Translations under genes and position numbers: made by a program
The notes under the pieces: model-generated
What the model was told of the DNA's origin: nothing
The model's input: only the letters and a program-made list of their open reading frames with translations
Databases searched by the model: none
In this document: one piece after another, positions 34,407 through 44,290 of the stretch
Position numbering within the stretch: the stretch's first letter is position 1
Layout: each line of letters opens with the position of its first letter
From: an uncultured Bacteroidia bacterium
Lineage (GTDB): Bacteria > Bacteroidota > Bacteroidia > Bacteroidales > Prolixibacteraceae
Length of the DNA: 64,000 nt
NCBI GenBank assembly: GCA_903923905.1
Contig: CAIXZH010000052.1
Location: 1-64,000 of the forward strand
Direction: 5' to 3'

Positions 34407-36803
34407 TCAGTATTTTATAACCTTTAAACAATCCTTTTGTCCCTTGGGTGTTTGAAGAACAATAAAATATATCCCACTTGAAACATTTGAAAGATCTAAT
34501 TTTTTTGTTTCGTTGCTATTTAGGAGAAACGAGTTGACCATACTCCCTGACATATTAAAAATGGAACCCCGCATGGTCAAGATTTGATTTGAAGCGTAGA
34601 GAATGTTGCAGTCCGAATTGGTTGGATTCGGGTAAATACTCAATTTATTGAGCTTTGAAGGGTCTATAATAACTGGCTGAGGTACCGAATCGGCACTGAA
34701 AAAAGAGGTAAAGTTCCGGTGGTAGAGCCCTAAATGCATGGTTCGGTCAGGGGTGTTGGAATACCAGGGATCGGCCACAATTTTATAAGTAGCATCGGGA
34801 GGATAAAGAAACATCGCGTTAGATATTTCCACACTATCGCTTGCCCCAGTAATCTCAATGTAATTCTGTTTCGTTTTCCCCTGTCCGGTGGGAGCATAAT
34901 CAATAATATTTGTGAGGAAGATATTTTTGCAATTGTTAATTTGTGCGTAAGGCTGCTGTGCTTCGGATTTCGCGCTTAATATTTCGATATTGGAAGAATT
35001 GACCATTTCTATCATGGGGAATGAGGATTGAATCGTGTACGCACCCCCTCTTTCAAGATTTAGCCCATAGAAGGTCAATTGCTGAGAAGTTCCGGAAACC
35101 TTCACTTTTCGGTGATTCAGGCTATTCAGGCTACTGGCTCCATTCACATTCTTCTCATCCTGATAGTTGAAAATGCGGCCACCGCCATTACCTGAGAAAT
35201 ACATCCTGATCAGGTCCATCTCATAAGCATCCCAACTCTTATCAAACCTTACAGTTCGGATGACAGAGTTCTTACCGGCCATCCAGTGCAGGCTTCCCAG
35301 ATAATTTGCATTTCCCGGGTCGGTGCATATATCCATCAGGTAAGTTATGGCTGAAGTGCTGTTCTCTGTTTCAATCAGCCAGGTTTGCACAGAGGGTGTG
35401 AATCCATAGGTGAGTATTGAACCGCAACTCCCCAATCCCGGACACCCAAGGAAAATCGAGTTGGCTTTGAGGGTGAGCGGTGTGGAAAGGGAATACGTTC
35501 CTTTTGCCAGGCAAACTTTGGTGTGCGAATTGATCGCGGATTGAATCTGTGTTGCGGTTGAGCCGGCAGGTACCAGGAATGCATCAGCATCTTCGAATGA
35601 GGGGGTTGATGCCCATATATGTCTGGATGTCAGGTCGGAAGGTGGAGAGGCACCATCCTTTTCAATTTCCGCTGATTTGTAGCGTGTTCCGGAGAGGGCA
35701 TTGAAATGGTAACCTGCATAAAGGTTGCCCTTATCATCATTGCGGGGAGATTTGTCGATATAATTGAACCGAACCACATGCGTCCAATCCGAAAATGTTG
35801 CCTGAGGTGTCAGATCTTCATCCCTGGCATTATCACAAAGCTTTCCGGCACCTTTTATATAAACTCCACGCAAGGAAACATCGCCATGAAGAAGATTCTG
35901 TATGCCAACATTAGATTTCTGAGGATTAGTAAACTCTATTCGGGAATCGATCATTGAAAATGGAAACTGAACGACAGCGGCATAAGTCTCGCAAGCCATA
36001 TTGATGGCTATTCCCGAACTTTTTACGATGGTTGTTCCGATCAGCGTAATTCCGCCCCACCCGCGCAGCCAAAGGGCTTCCTCAGACTGGTTGGTAAAGG
36101 TGCAACCCGTTATGGTATTTTGTGGTGAACCGGGCATTCCCCACGAAACTCCTTCATTGTTATTGGGAAGGTAGAGGCCATATTTTCCACCGTCAACTGT
36201 GATGTTGGCCAGCAATTGGTTTGCACCACCAATACCGGTCAGTCCCGCAAAGCCATCGCGTGCATTGATGTTAATGTCTTCTATATAACAGTACTGGGCA
36301 CATCCCCAGTAAAGGGCAACCGCGTTGATATTGCCCGCTCCAAGGTCGAAATCCACCGCACGAATGCCGCCTTCCATCACCGCGTCAGTTCCGTAGGTCG
36401 CAGGATCACTGTTTGTATAGTGAATAACAGCCTTCGGGTTAGCACCCTGGAAACTTGCCGTGTTGTCAGCAAGTCTGATGACCGGGTGCTTTACCGACGA
36501 ACCAATGATGTTCACCGGGGTACTCGATACCCAGTTTTTGATGGTCAAAACACACCTAATCTGGTTTGAAACCAAATACGTTCCGGAAGCAATGTACAAC
36601 GACTTTCCGCTCTGGCTGGCCTCGTTCACCGCAGCCTGCAGTTTATCGGTCACATCATTGGTGCCATCCATATCTGAGGCTGTAAGGTTCTGGCTAATTT
36701 TGAAATCAAGCATACCCATTTGTGTAGCCGTAATTTTGGACTGAGTTACATTTGAAAAAATGCAGCCAAATAATAATGATAAGACCTTTATCTTGTTCAG
36801 CAT
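34407..36803 (-). CDS. Right-handed beta-helix (pectate-lyase-3/GH55-like) protein with T9SS sorting domain
   Basis: This 798-residue protein has a signal peptide (residues 1-22) and two separate beta-helix openings: VTDKLQAAVNEASQSGKSLYIASGTY near residues 50-80, shown here only by its key pattern of AAxxxA then GTY, and a second ATQIQSAINSHTKVCLAKGTY-like one near 415-435. Such twin helices are typical of GH55-like and pectin-lyase-fold proteins. The last ~75 residues start LSIYPNPTNSD and form a type A T9SS C-terminal domain, so the protein is exported through the type IX system to the cell surface. Enzymatic activity is likely but the glycan is unknown. Confidence 0.75.
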   Translation of the reverse strand: MLNKIKVLSLLFGCIFSNVTQSKITATQMGMLDFKISQNLTASDMDGTNDVTDKLQAAVNEASQSGKSLYIASGTYLVSNQIRCVLTIKNWVSSTPVNIIGSSVKHPVIRLADNTASFQGANPKAVIHYTNSDPATYGTDAVMEGGIRAVDFDLGAGNINAVALYWGCAQYCYIEDININARDGFAGLTGIGGANQLLANITVDGGKYGLYLPNNNEGVSWGMPGSPQNTITGCTFTNQSEEALWLRGWGGITLIGTTIVKSSGIAINMACETYAAVVQFPFSMIDSRIEFTNPQKSNVGIQNLLHGDVSLRGVYIKGAGKLCDNARDEDLTPQATFSDWTHVVRFNYIDKSPRNDDKGNLYAGYHFNALSGTRYKSAEIEKDGASPPSDLTSRHIWASTPSFEDADAFLVPAGSTATQIQSAINSHTKVCLAKGTYSLSTPLTLKANSIFLGCPGLGSCGSILTYGFTPSVQTWLIETENSTSAITYLMDICTDPGNANYLGSLHWMAGKNSVIRTVRFDKSWDAYEMDLIRMYFSGNGGGRIFNYQDEKNVNGASSLNSLNHRKVKVSGTSQQLTFYGLNLERGGAYTIQSSFPMIEMVNSSNIEILSAKSEAQQPYAQINNCKNIFLTNIIDYAPTGQGKTKQNYIEITGASDSVEISNAMFLYPPDATYKIVADPWYSNTPDRTMHLGLYHRNFTSFFSADSVPQPVIIDPSKLNKLSIYPNPTNSDCNILYASNQILTMRGSIFNMSGSMVNSFLLNSNETKKLDLSNVSSGIYFIVLQTPKGQKDCLKVIKY

Positions 36804-37077
36804 TTACCTAATCTATAAAAATGGATTTTCAGTAATAAGTTTGTACCAGACTATTAAAGATACTGTAATAGTTACCTATAGGGTATTAGCTACTTGATAG
36901 TATTTGTCGATGAATTTTTGATTGAAGTTCGATGGATTGTTATAAAGACCAGAACTGTTAAGTCAACAGCCTAATGCATTACAAATTCCTGAAAGTTTTA
37001 AATAGGAGCCTTGAAGGTTTTAATTTTCAAAGCTCACTATTTTGAAACCAACTAACAACAATCAACTAACAACCAAA
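36804..37077. other. Gap between beta-helix gene and susD
   Basis: About 270 bp without a gene. Near the SusD stop the plus strand carries CAACTAACAAC twice (37049-37059 and 37063-37073, spaced by 14 bp). No strong promoter box or hairpin with a T-tract was found on the minus strand. Confidence 0.4.
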
Positions 37078-38553
37078 TTATTGAGGAAGTGGATATCCGG
37101 GATTTTGGGTAAGCAATTTATCCAGTTTCAGATCATTTTGCGGGATCGGAAACAGGTAATCATTTGGTGTATAGTGTGACAGGTATTGAGGATATGGAGC
37201 TGACACCTTATCCAAAATCCGTTTTCGGGTAATATCAGACCATCTGTCAGGCCACTCAAAGCATAATTCCCAGCTTCTTTCCTGAATCACTGCATCATCA
37301 AAAGCTTGTTTTCCCATGGCTGGTGTAAGTAATGGATGCCCTATGTTTGGCACATAACCATTTGCTCTGTCAATGACTTTGTTGACGGCATCGCAAGCAG
37401 CCTGGGTTGGAGCTCCCGTAGCCTGGTTTGCAGCCTCAGCATACATAAGCAATACATCTGCATACCTAAGTAATGGCATATTGTTTGCACAGGTATTGTT
37501 CATGAAATCATTCGGATCTAAATAGAAGAAAAACTTTTTACACCACGGATTTGGGTTTGCAAAATCAGTAGTATAACTCACCACACCTGGCGCACCTGTT
37601 AAATTTAAAAGCAAATAGGCATCTTTACGAGGTTGAGAAGGCCAATGATGTTCGAAGGCAGTATCAACTTTGCAGGCATCCCATCCTCCATCTAACCATT
37701 CTGCCGGAGCCCAGCCTCTTGCTGCGCTTGACTTGTCGGAGTACACTGAATTGAAAGCCCAAATCATTTCAGGAGAATAGGTATTAGCCGGAAGAAATAC
37801 CTCGTTGCAATTGGTAGTTAAAGAATAAATACCTGAATTGATCACAGTCTGCGCTGCATCAGCTGCTTTTTGGTAATTTGTCGGATCGTTCAATGGATAG
37901 GTCGCCATAGTCAGATATACTTTGGCCAACATGGCATTTGCGGCACCACTGGTTTGTTTTCCGGGTGCTCCTGACCAAGACGCAGGAAGATTGGTAGCTG
38001 CAAATTGTAAATCACTGACAATTAATGCATATACGTCTTTAACAGGGGTACGAGCCACTAAAGCAGTAGGATCTGAATCTTCCGTAAACAATGGGATATC
38101 TCCAAACATTCTTGTTAAATAGAAATAATTAAATCCCCGTAAAAATTTCCCCTGAGCTTCCAACTCGGCAATTACTGCTGGCGTTTCCTTCACCATCCCT
38201 TTTTTGATAGATCCAAGGGCATTATTAATATTTACCAATGCCTGGTAATGAGCCAACCATAACATATCGCCAAGGTTTGCGGCGACCTGCAGGTTCCCTC
38301 CCAGTAATTGATCGTCGTTTATAAAAACAACATCCGGGGTACGATCGCCGGCAACACCATAACCATAATATTTACCCCAAAGAAAATTCATGGAGCCAGC
38401 GTACTCTGCTTCAATCTGTACTGCGGAAGTACCATAATTAGCATTGGTTATAGTGCTTTGAGGAATTACCTCTAATTTATGACATGATGTAGCCACTGTT
38501 ATTGTAATTATCAGCAATATGCAGCCAATACTGTTTTTTATATTATTTCTCAT
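37078..38553 (-). CDS. SusD-family surface glycan-binding lipoprotein
   Basis: A 491-residue outer-membrane lipoprotein with lipobox ATSC near residue 24 (ITVATSCHKLEVIPQ). The SusD pattern is clear: LEAQGKFLRGFNYFYLTRMFGDIPLF in the TPR part, ANAMLAKVYLTMATYP, MPLLRYADVLLMYAEAANQATG, and the C-terminal FEWPDRWSDITRKRIL with FPIPQNDLKLD. It works with the SusC porin encoded 12 bp upstream, capping it and binding glycan on the surface. This is the only SusCD pair in the window, so it probably sets the substrate for the whole locus. Confidence 0.95.
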   Translation of the reverse strand: MRNNIKNSIGCILLIITITVATSCHKLEVIPQSTITNANYGTSAVQIEAEYAGSMNFLWGKYYGYGVAGDRTPDVVFINDDQLLGGNLQVAANLGDMLWLAHYQALVNINNALGSIKKGMVKETPAVIAELEAQGKFLRGFNYFYLTRMFGDIPLFTEDSDPTALVARTPVKDVYALIVSDLQFAATNLPASWSGAPGKQTSGAANAMLAKVYLTMATYPLNDPTNYQKAADAAQTVINSGIYSLTTNCNEVFLPANTYSPEMIWAFNSVYSDKSSAARGWAPAEWLDGGWDACKVDTAFEHHWPSQPRKDAYLLLNLTGAPGVVSYTTDFANPNPWCKKFFFYLDPNDFMNNTCANNMPLLRYADVLLMYAEAANQATGAPTQAACDAVNKVIDRANGYVPNIGHPLLTPAMGKQAFDDAVIQERSWELCFEWPDRWSDITRKRILDKVSAPYPQYLSHYTPNDYLFPIPQNDLKLDKLLTQNPGYPLPQ

Positions 38554-38564
38554 AATAATTTTAA

Positions 38565-41500
38565 TTAGAATGTTAGATTAATACCGAAAGTCATTGTCTT
38601 TGCAGTAGGATAATTATTATAATCTACACCTAACTGCGCGTCATTCCCGTTAAAAGAACTCACTTCCGGATCGAAACCAGTATATTTTGTAGCAGTCAGA
38701 AAATTGGTAGCGCTTACAAAAGCTTTGAACTTTAAAATTCCGTACCTTTCTGTCAAACTTCCTGGAAGGGTGTATCCAAGCGTAATATTCTTAACCCTGA
38801 TATACGATGCATCTTCCACCCAACGTGATATACGCTGAGCATCAGAACTGTTACTAATCGTATTTGTACTAACCAGGTTTGGATAAGTAGCCCAGGTAGA
38901 AGCCTTAATATATGCCGGTATGTCCGTTTGATGAGTTGGTGTCCAGCTGTTTAATAAAGCTTTGCTAGTTCCTTCATATTGACTTTCTATACGAATTCGT
39001 CCCATGTTAAATACCTGATTTCCTTCGCTTCCCGTGATGAACACAGCAAGGTCGAAATTTCCATAGCTAAAACGGTTGTTCCAACCAAAGGTATATTTGG
39101 GCAGTGAATGACCAATTTTCACAATATCCTTCACATCTATTATTCCGTCTTTGTTTGGATCGTCCCAATGCATCATTCCGGGTATTGCACCAAATGCTTC
39201 AGCCTGTGCAGCTTCACTGGTTTTCCAGGTCCCCAGGGTTTTATAGCCGTACATATCTCCGAAAGAACCTCCAACACGTAATTGCATAAATCCACCGCTT
39301 ACATCATACCCTCCGTTGGTTGCAGTAAAATCCATTTCCGTTTTATCACCCAGATTTTTTATTATGTTTTTGTTGAATGAAATATTAAAATTAGTGTTCC
39401 ACTTAAATTTACCTACAAAAGGATCTCCACCCATTGTAAATTCGTACCCTTTATTTTCAATAGAACCTACATTCGAAAGGAGTGTTTGAAATCCGCTGTA
39501 GGTTGGTATAGCTTTTCCCAATAATAAATCAGAGGTTAATTTATTATAATATTCAGCCGTCCCTGTTAATCTTCCTTTGAAGAGGCTAAAATCTAATCCA
39601 ACATTACTTTGCCTGGTACTTTCCCATTTAAGATTCGGATTGGCGCTGTTTGCCTGTATCATTCCCACACTGCTGCTCCCTGTTTGCGGACCTCCATTAT
39701 ACGGATAATTTGCATTGCCATAATTGTTGCCACTCCAGGTGTTGGTCATATTTGCCAATGTTTGATATGGAGAGATACCCTGATTACCTGTAACACCGAG
39801 ACTACCTCTTAATTTAAGATCGGAGAATATATTTAAGCCCTTAATAAATGATTCCTGAGATGCACGCCAGGCCAACGACATCGAAGGGAAATAACCCCAT
39901 TTGTGTTTTGAGCCAAATACAGAGGATGCATCAGCCCGATAACTTACAGTTGCCAAATACCTATCGGCATATGAGTAATTTACCCGACCCAAATAGGAGC
40001 GGAGAACTCTTTCCGATAAAGGACTACTTCCGGAAACTGATGATGCCCCACCAAGAGCGTTCGCACCGGTCACGTCAACAGCAAAACCTTGCGCAATCAG
40101 ATTAGCAGCCTGGCTTTTTGAATATTGATTTTCTGCAACACCCGTAACAACCAAATGATGTTTAGCTCCAAACAGGCGATCATAAGTCAATATATTTGAA
40201 TTCTCCAGGTTGTAATACAATGAATTAATATACGTCGCATAACCAACACCAATAGCACTTGCAAGACCTTGAGAGGTTTGGCCGTCATAATACGACTTAT
40301 TCTTAACATTTGAAATATAGGCACCACCTACAATTTTAAAGGTCAGCCCTTTTAAAATTTTAAAAGTTAAATTAGTATTTATATTGTTTTGAACATTGCT
40401 GTTTGCAATTTTAGGTTCTATTGCTCCTGACAGCGGATTCCATGAATCAGTAGCGCCATATCCAACCGATGTATGACTGTAATTACCATTAGCATCATAA
40501 GGGCTAATGGTTGGGGCAAATACAAGTACTGAATTTAAAGGTGACCCTAACCATGCAACATTATCACCTACAGTTATAATATTGCCATTTTCAATGGCAC
40601 CCGAATAATACAGATCGAAATGAACCACCTTGCTGATATCTGCGCCAAAATTGGCTCTAAGAGAATATCGCTTGTATTCAGAATTGACAACAAGACCTTG
40701 CTGATCAATATATCCGGCAGATACCAGGTAATTCATATTATCTGTTGCGCCACTAACTGTCAACTGATGGTTTTGCAAAGGAGCTGGTTTAAAAATTACA
40801 CTTTGCCAATCGGTTCCACCGCTCCTATAGAATGCGGCAATTTGTGCATCTGTAAATACCGGAGGTGGAGCTCCTGATGCATCTTGTGTTGCCCGCTCCA
40901 TATTTACAGTTTTTGCATAATCGCCGGCATTCATTAAATCCATTCTGTGTCGAACAGTTTGATTACTCATACTTAGACTATACTCAACCGTGGGTTTACC
41001 TTTTTTACCTTTTTTTGTGGTAATTAATACTACCCCATTAGCACCCTGAGATCCATATATAGCAGTTGCGGAAGCATCTTTGAGTATTTCAATCGATTCA
41101 ACATCATTTGGATTTACAGAAGTTAAAGTTCCTCCTTGCAACCCGTCAATAACAATCAACGCTTCATTCCCACCATTTATAGAATTCATCCCACGGATAC
41201 GAATGATAGGTTCTCCTCCTGGAGCACCAGATGGGTTTATAACCATAACTCCGGATACTTGTCCCTGTAATGCTTGCCCTACTTGTTGCACAGGCAACAA
41301 GGTGAGGTCTTTCCCTTTAACAGAACTAATTGCACCTGTAACATCACTTTTTTTCATAGCACCATAACCAACTGCAACAACTTCGTCTAACCCATAGGTT
41401 TCTTCCACCATTACTACATTAATCATGACTTTATTTCCTAAAATAATCTCCTGTGGCTTCATCCCAATAAATGAAAAAGCAATTGCTTTTACTCCTAATG

Positions 41501-42035
41501 GCGCTGAGAGGGTAAATTTCCCGTCACCATCGGTAATTGTTCCTGTCGTGGTCCCTTTTACTACCACGGTGACGCCCGGAATTGGAAGCCCTTTGCTGTC
41601 TTTTACAGTACCAGAGATTTCTTTCTTTTGAGGTTGTTGAGAAGCTAATGCACTTGCTTTAGTTGTTGAACCATCCTTCTTAGCTATAACAATCTGGCGG
41701 TCAAAAACTTTAAAAGTGTTTTCAGACGATTTGAATACCTTTTCCAGGATTTCTTCGATTGTCTCGTTATTTGAGGAAACGGAAACTTCTTTGGTGAGGT
41801 CAACGATATTGTCGTAATAGACAAAGATAAACTCACTGTTCTCTTCAATCTTATCGAAAAGTTGCTTTACAGTGACATGCTCAAGATCCAACGTGAATCT
41901 GGTATTTTGTGAGTAGCTGGATTTAGCGGAGGCTGTTGCTAATGAAATAAGTAAAATAAGCGAACATAATTTCATAATTAGCATGAATTTTTTAAAGTTC
42001 CGGATATACGGAACCAATAACCCGAATTTTTGCAT
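38565..42035 (-). CDS. SusC-family TonB-dependent receptor with STN signalling domain
   Basis: This 1156-residue outer-membrane receptor has, after its signal peptide (about residues 1-43), an STN domain (about 45-118, LEHVTVKQLFDKIEENSEF). Next come a carboxypeptidase-regulatory-like domain (GTVKDSKGLPIPGVTVVVKGT), a plug (VGQALQGQVSGVMVINPSG, then ILKDASATAIYGSQGANGVVLITT) and a large barrel ending in NLTF. The STN domain normally contacts a FecR anti-sigma factor in the periplasm; FecR and the sigma factor are encoded next upstream. It therefore both imports glycan with TonB energy and signals substrate presence. Confidence 0.95.
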   Translation of the reverse strand: MQKFGLLVPYIRNFKKFMLIMKLCSLILLISLATASAKSSYSQNTRFTLDLEHVTVKQLFDKIEENSEFIFVYYDNIVDLTKEVSVSSNNETIEEILEKVFKSSENTFKVFDRQIVIAKKDGSTTKASALASQQPQKKEISGTVKDSKGLPIPGVTVVVKGTTTGTITDGDGKFTLSAPLGVKAIAFSFIGMKPQEIILGNKVMINVVMVEETYGLDEVVAVGYGAMKKSDVTGAISSVKGKDLTLLPVQQVGQALQGQVSGVMVINPSGAPGGEPIIRIRGMNSINGGNEALIVIDGLQGGTLTSVNPNDVESIEILKDASATAIYGSQGANGVVLITTKKGKKGKPTVEYSLSMSNQTVRHRMDLMNAGDYAKTVNMERATQDASGAPPPVFTDAQIAAFYRSGGTDWQSVIFKPAPLQNHQLTVSGATDNMNYLVSAGYIDQQGLVVNSEYKRYSLRANFGADISKVVHFDLYYSGAIENGNIITVGDNVAWLGSPLNSVLVFAPTISPYDANGNYSHTSVGYGATDSWNPLSGAIEPKIANSNVQNNINTNLTFKILKGLTFKIVGGAYISNVKNKSYYDGQTSQGLASAIGVGYATYINSLYYNLENSNILTYDRLFGAKHHLVVTGVAENQYSKSQAANLIAQGFAVDVTGANALGGASSVSGSSPLSERVLRSYLGRVNYSYADRYLATVSYRADASSVFGSKHKWGYFPSMSLAWRASQESFIKGLNIFSDLKLRGSLGVTGNQGISPYQTLANMTNTWSGNNYGNANYPYNGGPQTGSSSVGMIQANSANPNLKWESTRQSNVGLDFSLFKGRLTGTAEYYNKLTSDLLLGKAIPTYSGFQTLLSNVGSIENKGYEFTMGGDPFVGKFKWNTNFNISFNKNIIKNLGDKTEMDFTATNGGYDVSGGFMQLRVGGSFGDMYGYKTLGTWKTSEAAQAEAFGAIPGMMHWDDPNKDGIIDVKDIVKIGHSLPKYTFGWNNRFSYGNFDLAVFITGSEGNQVFNMGRIRIESQYEGTSKALLNSWTPTHQTDIPAYIKASTWATYPNLVSTNTISNSSDAQRISRWVEDASYIRVKNITLGYTLPGSLTERYGILKFKAFVSATNFLTATKYTGFDPEVSSFNGNDAQLGVDYNNYPTAKTMTFGINLTF

Positions 42036-42094
42036 AAATTTGTGTGGTTTTAATTTGCGTTAAAAGATTTCGATTTTTTTTAAGTTAAAACTCC

Positions 42095-42131
42095 TGACAG
42101 GTTATACTGCAATATAGCCTGTCATTTTTTT
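42095..42131. terminator. Hairpin with T-tract between fecR and susC
   Basis: TGACAGGTTATA (42095-42106) pairs with TATAGCCTGTCA (42113-42124), 12 bp with one G-T pair and a 6-nt loop. Seven T follow on the plus strand. On the minus strand, the transcribed direction, the hairpin is followed by GGAGTTTTAACTT, a weaker tract, so it may partly terminate the sigma-fecR transcript or be a structure in the susC leader. Confidence 0.5.
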
Positions 42132-42192
42132 GTCTGGTTGGTTACTTCATTGGCATTCAAGTTTAAATGGTTAATAATATTTCAGTATAAAT

Positions 42193-43395
42193 TCACTCCT
42201 TTATTTTAAGAAATATCGAATTGTCGATAATCTCATATTTTAAAGGTGCAGTGGTACAAATCACCTTGAATATATCCTCATAGTTACTTTTAAGATCAAG
42301 TTTGCCCGTTAAAGTTACACTACCTATAACTGGGTCGTTCCAATTAATCTTAATATTATAATATCTTGATAACTTTGTTATTATGAACTTAATTGGTTCT
42401 TTGTTACATAATAGCCAGCCATCTTTCCATGAGATTGATTCCAATGCATTGATTTTATCGATGGTTGATTTTTGAGTTAGTTTTTCATAACTTAGAATTT
42501 GATTAGGTTTCATTATCCGACTTTCTGACGAGGTTAGTGCCTGAACAGACCCTTCAACAAGTACAACTGAAACATGGTCGTCCTCCTTATAGGCAGAGAT
42601 ATCGAACTTTGTGCCCAGTACTTTTACTTTAATCTGATCCGTCACCACGTAGAAAGGTTTTGAAGAGTCATGAGCCACCTCAAGATATCCTTCACCTTCG
42701 ATATATATCTCCCTGGTTTTTCCATGAAAAGCAACAGGATAGATAGCGCGGCTTCCCGAATTGAGCCAAAGTTTTGTCCCGTCAGCCAGTTCAACATTTG
42801 ATCTCTTCCCGCGCGGAACAACCAACTGGTTCATTTGCAAATTCTCATCACTTTTTGAAAGCTCTTCAGTCTGGACTTTCTTCCCTGTTTTGGTTACTAG
42901 TTTTCCATCCTGATCATATTTTAGATCAACCTCTTTCGTTGTAAAGGTTTTTTGGGTATTATTAGCTAAAATAAGTTTTATGTCGTTATCCTGTTTAACA
43001 TTTTTTGCAATCGACTGATAATTTATTGAATTTGCAATTTGAGGACTCCTTTGGGTCATTAACCAACCAGAGATTCCAATAATAAGAAGAAAACCGGCTG
43101 CAACCGACCATTTTTCAAGTTTGATCAATCTCCTATTTTCAGAAAATTTTGTATGTTCTATTTTGTTCCATAAAGAACTTACTTCAGCTTCTGTAAGTGA
43201 TTGCTCATTTTTAACAAGCCCTTTGATCAGTATACGAGCATATTCGAGACATTTTTTTTGTGAGGGATTTTCGAGGAGAAAGGCATTCCAGTATTGATCC
43301 GAATCCTCGGATGGATTTAAAACCCATTTAACAAATTCAGGATTATGGATAAATTCAATCTGATTGTGTTCGTTTTGATGCTTCATGGAAATCAT
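42193..43395 (-). CDS. FecR-family anti-sigma factor
   Basis: A 400-residue inner-membrane protein with a cytoplasmic N-terminus, one membrane helix near residues 105-122 (WSVAAGFLLIIGISGWLM) and a periplasmic FecR domain (about 195-295, ADGTKLWLNSGSRAIYP, GEGYLEVAHD, TKFDISAY). A C-terminal DUF4974 domain (ITKLSRYYNIKINW) follows. It would hold the ECF sigma factor until the STN domain of SusC relays the presence of substrate. The sigma gene lies 149 bp upstream and susC 157 bp downstream. Confidence 0.93.
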   Translation of the reverse strand: MISMKHQNEHNQIEFIHNPEFVKWVLNPSEDSDQYWNAFLLENPSQKKCLEYARILIKGLVKNEQSLTEAEVSSLWNKIEHTKFSENRRLIKLEKWSVAAGFLLIIGISGWLMTQRSPQIANSINYQSIAKNVKQDNDIKLILANNTQKTFTTKEVDLKYDQDGKLVTKTGKKVQTEELSKSDENLQMNQLVVPRGKRSNVELADGTKLWLNSGSRAIYPVAFHGKTREIYIEGEGYLEVAHDSSKPFYVVTDQIKVKVLGTKFDISAYKEDDHVSVVLVEGSVQALTSSESRIMKPNQILSYEKLTQKSTIDKINALESISWKDGWLLCNKEPIKFIITKLSRYYNIKINWNDPVIGSVTLTGKLDLKSNYEDIFKVICTTAPLKYEIIDNSIFLKIKE

Positions 43396-43544
43396 TTTCT
43401 CTTAAAAGGAGGAGAAGATGATTTTGTACTCACCAATCTTTACATTTTTTAATAACTTTAGCGTAAATGCGACTGATCAAGTCATTAAAAATCTCTATAT
43501 CAATTGATAGATAAACGATTAATTTGATTTATTTGAAAAATAAA

Positions 43545-44150
43545 TTAGGATCTTAACCTATTAGGTTTTAATCGGGTAAAAAACAAGAACATGCTTTTGG
43601 GGAAACTTTCCCTAAGTTTTTCCAGGCCCCTAAACACCAGATTACGTGCTGACTGATAACTTAATTTCATTACTTTTCCCAGGTCCTCATAACTTAAATC
43701 AGAAACAAACTTTAAATAGATGGCCTCTTTTTGTCGGGTGCTTAAATGAGACATTGCCTCATGTAATTGCTTAAATCGTAATTGCTCTGATTCGTTTTCT
43801 ACCAGGTCATCTTCAGCAGATATCGTATAAGTAAAAATTAATTTTTCTATATCTATTGGGCCAAAGATTCCTCTTTTCTGTGTTGATTTAATTATCTTCC
43901 GCTTCAATGCTTTGAAAAGATAGAGCCTGATATTATTTGTTTTACCCAATCCAATGCGATACTTATTGAGATCAATAAAAATATCATGTATGCTATCTTT
44001 TATAAGTGCTTTATCATCAGTAAAATGACAACCAAATCGATATAATGCCTGGACATGATTCAGATAAATGACACGAAATGCGTCTTCTTTACCTTCAATA
44101 AAGTCATTCCACAATAAAGTATCTGAATTGATCTGATATTCTTTAGCCAT
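43545..44150 (-). CDS. ECF RNA polymerase sigma factor (Bacteroidota SusC/FecR-linked type)
   Basis: This 201-residue sigma factor has a region 2 near residues 15-100 (WNDFIEGKEDAFRVIYLNH, DSIHDIFIDLNKYR) and a region 4 near 130-185 (HLSTRQKEAIYLKFVSDLSYEDLGKVM). It would direct RNA polymerase to the susC promoter when released from FecR. It is the first gene of the 44-kb minus-strand run. A candidate promoter and a 20-bp palindrome lie about 120-165 bp upstream. Confidence 0.92.
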   Translation of the reverse strand: MAKEYQINSDTLLWNDFIEGKEDAFRVIYLNHVQALYRFGCHFTDDKALIKDSIHDIFIDLNKYRIGLGKTNNIRLYLFKALKRKIIKSTQKRGIFGPIDIEKLIFTYTISAEDDLVENESEQLRFKQLHEAMSHLSTRQKEAIYLKFVSDLSYEDLGKVMKLSYQSARNLVFRGLEKLRESFPKSMFLFFTRLKPNRLRS

Positions 44151-44268
44151 TAATTTTGAACTAAAAGTTGTATACTAAATCTTTTCATTCCGTGAAATGT
44201 GCATTTAACTTTGATGCATAGAAATTGCATTCAGATTTAATTTTATTTGCTGTTCCTAAGTTTGGCCT

Positions 44269-44288
44269 AATTATTTGATCAAATAATT
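44269..44288. repeat. 20-bp perfect palindrome upstream of the sigma gene
   Basis: AATTATTTGATCAAATAATT reads identically on both strands. It lies about 119-138 bp before the sigma-factor start and would cover the transcription start set by the TATCTTTG box at 44291-44298. Symmetric sites of this size commonly bind dimeric regulators; an mRNA hairpin is the alternative. Confidence 0.6.
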
Positions 44289-44290
44289 GT

